Source of the DNA: Lingula anatina
Taxonomy: Eukaryota > Brachiopoda > Lingulata > Lingulida > Lingulidae
Direction: 5' to 3'
Length of the DNA stretch: 64,000 bases
Assembly (NCBI RefSeq): GCF_001039355.2
Contig: NW_019775958.1
Location: 79,117 to 143,116 of the forward strand
The position numbers and the translations under genes were made by a program. Positions 60,528 through 64,000 of the stretch are shown one piece after another (within the stretch, counting starts at the first letter, position 1; each line of letters opens with the position of its first letter). Below the pieces are notes generated by a model. That model saw nothing but the letters and a program-made list of their open reading frames with translations, was not told the DNA's origin and did no database searches.

Positions 60528-63085
60528 TGACAGACAGGGGGAGAGAAACAGATATGGGAATAAGCAAGAGGGGGGCTTAAATACCTTCCAACTCCTGCGT
60601 TCGCTCCCTGTAATGATTTCCCCACTCATGTGGTAAATGTAACAAATACCACTCATGTGGTATTTGTTACATTTGCCGGGGAGAAAACGGCAAATCAGGA
60701 CAGTAAATCTTTTACTTTAATTTTAATATTATTGTTACTTTCTTTTTGTCCACATTTTACAATAATATGTAAAAAATGTCCTCTAGACAAAAATTGTATC
60801 TGTTAAATGTCCTCAAAAACCTTTATTTTCTTTTATAATATGTTATATTGTAGAGAAAAGAAAAAGTTAAATTAAGGAATTGAAGAGGAAAACGTATTGA
60901 AAGATCAGAGAGAGAAAGTGTGTGTGTGTGTGTGTGTGTGTGAGAAAGGGGTGTGGGGAAAAGCAGGAGGGGGGGGCTTAAATGCCTTTCAACTCCTGCG
61001 TTTACTTTCTGTAATGACTTCTTTACTAATGCGGTATCAGAAACATTTGGGAGAAAACGGAAAATAGGGACAGTGAATCTTTTACTTTAATATTTTTGTC
61101 TCTTTTTTCCACATTTTACAATGATTTGTAAAAAAAAGTGTGTCTGTTAAATGTCCCATACAGCGTATCTGTTAATTTTTTTTTTTAAAAAATGTTATTT
61201 TGTAGAGAAAGGAAAAAATATTAAGGAATTAAACCAGTAAACCTATTGAAGTATCAGAGAGAGAAAGTGTGTGTGAAAGGGAGAGAGAGAGAGAAAGAGC
61301 AAGAGAAAGAGAGATGTGTGAAGAAGCAGGAGGGNAAAAATATGTAATGTTGTAGAGAAAAGAAAAAGATTAATTAAGGAATTGAAGAGGGAAACGTATG
61401 GAAATATCAGAGAAAGAAAGGATGTGTGCGTGTGTGCGCGCGAGCGCGCGCGACAGGGAGAGAGAGAGAGAGACGTGGGGAAAAGCAAGAGGGGGGAGTT
61501 GAATGCCTTTCAACTCCTGCGTTCGCTTTCTCTAATGACTCTTCCACTCATGCGGTATCAATTACATTTGGGAGAAAACGGCAAATCAGGACAGTAAATC
61601 TTTTACTTTAATATTATTGTTACTTTCTTTTTGTCCACATTTTACAATGATTTGTAAAAGAAATGTCCCTTAGACATACATTGTAACTGTTAAATGTCCC
61701 ACAAAACTTTTATTTTCTTTCAAAAATATGTAATATTGTAGAGAAAAGAAAAAGATTAATTAAGGAATTGAAGAGGGAAACGTATGGAAATATCAGAGAA
61801 AGAAAGGACGTGTGCGTGTGTGCGCGCGAGCGCGCGCGACAGGGAGAGAGAGAGAGAGACGTGGGGAAAAGCAAGAGGGGGGAGTTGAATGCCTTTCAAC
61901 TCCTGCGTTCGCTTTCTCTAATGACTCTTCCACTCATGTGGTATCAATTACATTTAGGAGAAAACGGCAAATCAGGACAGTAAATCTTTTACGTTAATAT
62001 TACTGTTATTTTCTTTTTTATATATTTTACTATGATTTGTGAAAAGAAATGTCTCCTAGACATACAGTGTGCCTGTTAAATGTCCCTTACAGCGTATCTG
62101 TTAAATTTTCTTTAAAAAATACGTTTTCTTGTAGAGAAAGGAAAAAAATAAATTAAGGAATTAAAGCAGAAAACCTTTTGAAAGATGAGAGAGAGAAAGT
62201 GTGTAAGAAAGAGAGAGAGAGAGAGAAAGAGAGATGTATGAAGAACCAAGGGGGGGGGGCTTAAATGCCTTTCAACTCCTGCGTTTACTTTCTGTAATGA
62301 CTCTTCCACTCATGCGGTATCAATTACATTTGGGAGAAAACGGCAAATCAGGACAGTAAATCTTTTACTTTAATATTATTGTTACTTTCTTTTTGTCCAC
62401 ATTTTACAATGATTTGTAAAAGAAATGTCCCTTAGACATACATTGTAACTGTTAAATGTCCCACAAAACTTTTATTTTCTTTCAAAAATATGTAATATTG
62501 TAAAGAAAAGAAAAGATAAATTAAGGAATTGAAGAGGGAAACGTATGGAAATATCAGAGAAAGAAAGGATGTGTGCGTGTGTGCGCGCGAGCGCTCGCGA
62601 CAGGTAGAGAGAGAGAGAGACGTGGGGAAAAGCAAGAAGGGGGAGTTGAGTGCCTTTCAACTCCTGCGTTCGCTTTCTCTAATGACTCTTCCACTCATGT
62701 GGTATCAATTACATTTGGGAGAAAACGGCAAATCAGGACAGTAAATCTTTTACGTTAATATTACTGTTATTTTCTTTTTTATATATTTTACTATGATTTG
62801 TGAAAAGAAATGTCTCCTAGACATACAGTGTGTCTGTTAAATGTCCCATACAGCGTATCTGTTAAATTTTCTTTAAAAAATATGTTTTCTTGTAGAGAAA
62901 GGAAAAAAATAAATTAAGGAATTAAAGCAGAAAACCTTTTGAAAGATCAGAGAGAGAAAGTGTGTAAGAAAGAGAGAGAGAGAGAAAGAGAAAGAGATAT
63001 GTGTGAAGAAGCAAGGGGGGGGGGCTTAAATGCCTGTCAAGTCTTGCGTTCGCTTTTTGTAATGGCTGTGGTATCAGTTAGATTC
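59690..63085. repeat. Satellite array, ~380 bp units in two orientations
   Basis: Units contain, in order, TTAAGGAATT, an AG-rich GAGAGAAAG tract, ATGCCTTTCAACTCCTGCGT, GGGAGAAAACGGCAAATCAG and an AATGTCCC box. Two adjacent units (61382 and 61768) are 386 bp apart and almost identical. Two unit types alternate, one with a GC-rich CGCGCGAGCGC tract and one with GTGTAAGAAAGAGAG. On the left (about 59,700-60,410) the conserved box appears inverted (CGTTTTCTCCCAAAT at about 60063 and 60404). Single Ns lie at 59641 and 61335. Confidence 0.9.
60479..60530. repeat. (GC)n-(GT)n microsatellite in the satellite
   Basis: A pure GC run passes into a GT run inside one satellite unit, an expanded version of the GTGTGCGCGCGAGCG tract of the other units. 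Its alternating purine-pyrimidine pattern could form Z-DNA. Confidence 0.9.
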
Positions 63086-64000
63086 GGGAGAATATTTAAT
63101 ATCTGTTCAACATTGTTTTATTTTGTTCTGAAAATGTTTGCCTTTTTGTTGTTGATGATGGTAATATATTTTGAATTAATAAAGTCTAGGGTCCTGTTAA
63201 ATATGCTGTTTTATTAGTTTTTTCCTATATAGTATATGTGTCTAAGGGCGGATCAATGATTCTGTGAATGGGGGGAGGGGGCACAGGTGTGGGTACAGGT
63301 TATTTAAAGGGGGGGGCCATAGGCGTGGGACTAGGAGTCTGGGCACTCGAGGGCAATTGTCACTCTTCACATCTGGTTTCCATTACGCTTACTCAGAGCT
63401 TGAGGAGAGGGAAAGAGGATAATGAATAAATATTTACCATTACTTTTTTAATTTCTTATTTGACATCAACAAAACAAATAAAACTCTGATAAATTTTAAT
63501 TTATCTGTTATTTTTCTCTTTAATTTAAAAAGAGACTGAACACACATATTTATAGATCTAAACCCTTGCAAAAATTCAAGATAGGCCCCTAACATTTCTT
63601 TTTCCCCAAACGACTTAAATTTATATCTTTATAATATCTATATAAAATATTTCCAAACTCTGTAGAAAGAAAAATGTAAAAAGAAAAATGTAAATAGATT
63701 TAATCCAATTTAATACAATGCATTGTTGTCTCCGACGAAAGCGATCTTTCATCTTTGCACCGAAAAGCACAATGTCCTCTATATTCTACTACTGCGCCAT
63801 CTATTTACAACTGTCCTGATTTGCCTGTGTCCTAATTTGCCGTTTCTGACCTGGATTGCCGGTTTCTCCTAAAGCGAGGCAGCATCATATAATCGACATC
63901 AGTGTCAGAATGGGAAAATATAGCCATCGATTAAATAAGCAGATCGTCTTGCACTAATACCCCATTCTAGCAGGATCGACCCATATTCTCGCTAAATTGC
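63086..64000. other. Right edge, intronic or intergenic
   Basis: No gene seen. GGGCGGATCAATGATT at 63246 resembles one end of the 39533 element. GTCCTGATTTGCC and TTTGCCGTTTC at about 63810-63850 are inverted pieces of the satellite's conserved box. 63892-63992 repeats 58503-58618 in the same orientation, lacking about 15 bp. Confidence 0.6.

Noticed and set aside
60271-60567. Minus-strand frame with HTHTHARARARA repeats
   Set aside because: Direct translation of the GC/GT microsatellite inside the satellite; similar frames at 61243 and 62432 have the same cause.
61382-62744. Repeated plus-strand 71-codon frames starting MKRETYGNIRERKD
   Set aside because: They recur once per satellite unit and read through GA-rich and GC-rich simple repeats, so they are not genes.
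59690-63085. Possible CRISPR-like array
   Set aside because: Units are about 380 bp and similar throughout, without short repeats separated by unique spacers; this is eukaryotic satellite DNA.

Overview
This is nuclear DNA from a ciliated animal. Genes have many short exons with GT-AG introns, the sequence is AT-rich, and simple repeats and short inverted-repeat transposons are dense. Genes for motile-cilium and transition-zone proteins, plus a large cysteine-rich adhesion-type protein, suggest a marine invertebrate. A mollusc or another lophotrochozoan is my guess, held weakly. All gene models below were read by eye from exon translations, splice sites and reading-phase continuity.

Layout, left to right. 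152-6636 (minus): 5' two thirds of DNAI7/CASC1, an axonemal dynein-associated protein that runs off the left edge. 8123-8564 (plus): ETFRF1/LYRM5, a mitochondrial LYR protein, head-to-head with DNAI7. 11041-15179 (minus): a six-pass DRAM-family protein. 17978-22158 (minus): TMEM237, a ciliary transition-zone protein, head-to-head with NDUFB7 (22452-23510, plus), a complex I subunit. 25304-26298 (minus): a small CFAP97D-type cilia/sperm protein. 29683-47706 (minus): a roughly 1,600-residue VWDE-like protein with signal peptide, D8C-like region, VWD domain, EGF, cysteine repeats, Ser/Thr-rich stalk, transmembrane helix and cytoplasmic tail. 51037-58212 (minus): a complete 16-exon PIGS gene (GPI transamidase). 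59045-59149 (plus): the first exon of a membrane-protein gene, possibly TMEM35/DoxX-like, head-to-head with PIGS.

The rest is repeat-rich. A roughly 2.84 kb block in the first VWDE-like intron appears twice in tandem with a single N exactly at the junction (43662), which looks like two haplotypes joined by the assembler. At least six inverted-repeat element families are present, one copy split by a nested 1.5 kb insertion. A satellite of roughly 380 bp units fills 59.7-63.1 kb. About 110 bp near the PIGS promoter recurs at 63.9 kb.

The genes do not form one pathway. Three are ciliary and two are mitochondrial, and two of the ciliary genes are each paired divergently with a mitochondrial gene. 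The DNAI7-ETFRF1 pair has the same arrangement in vertebrates. I found no viral genes, RNA genes, CRISPR arrays or intact autonomous transposons.
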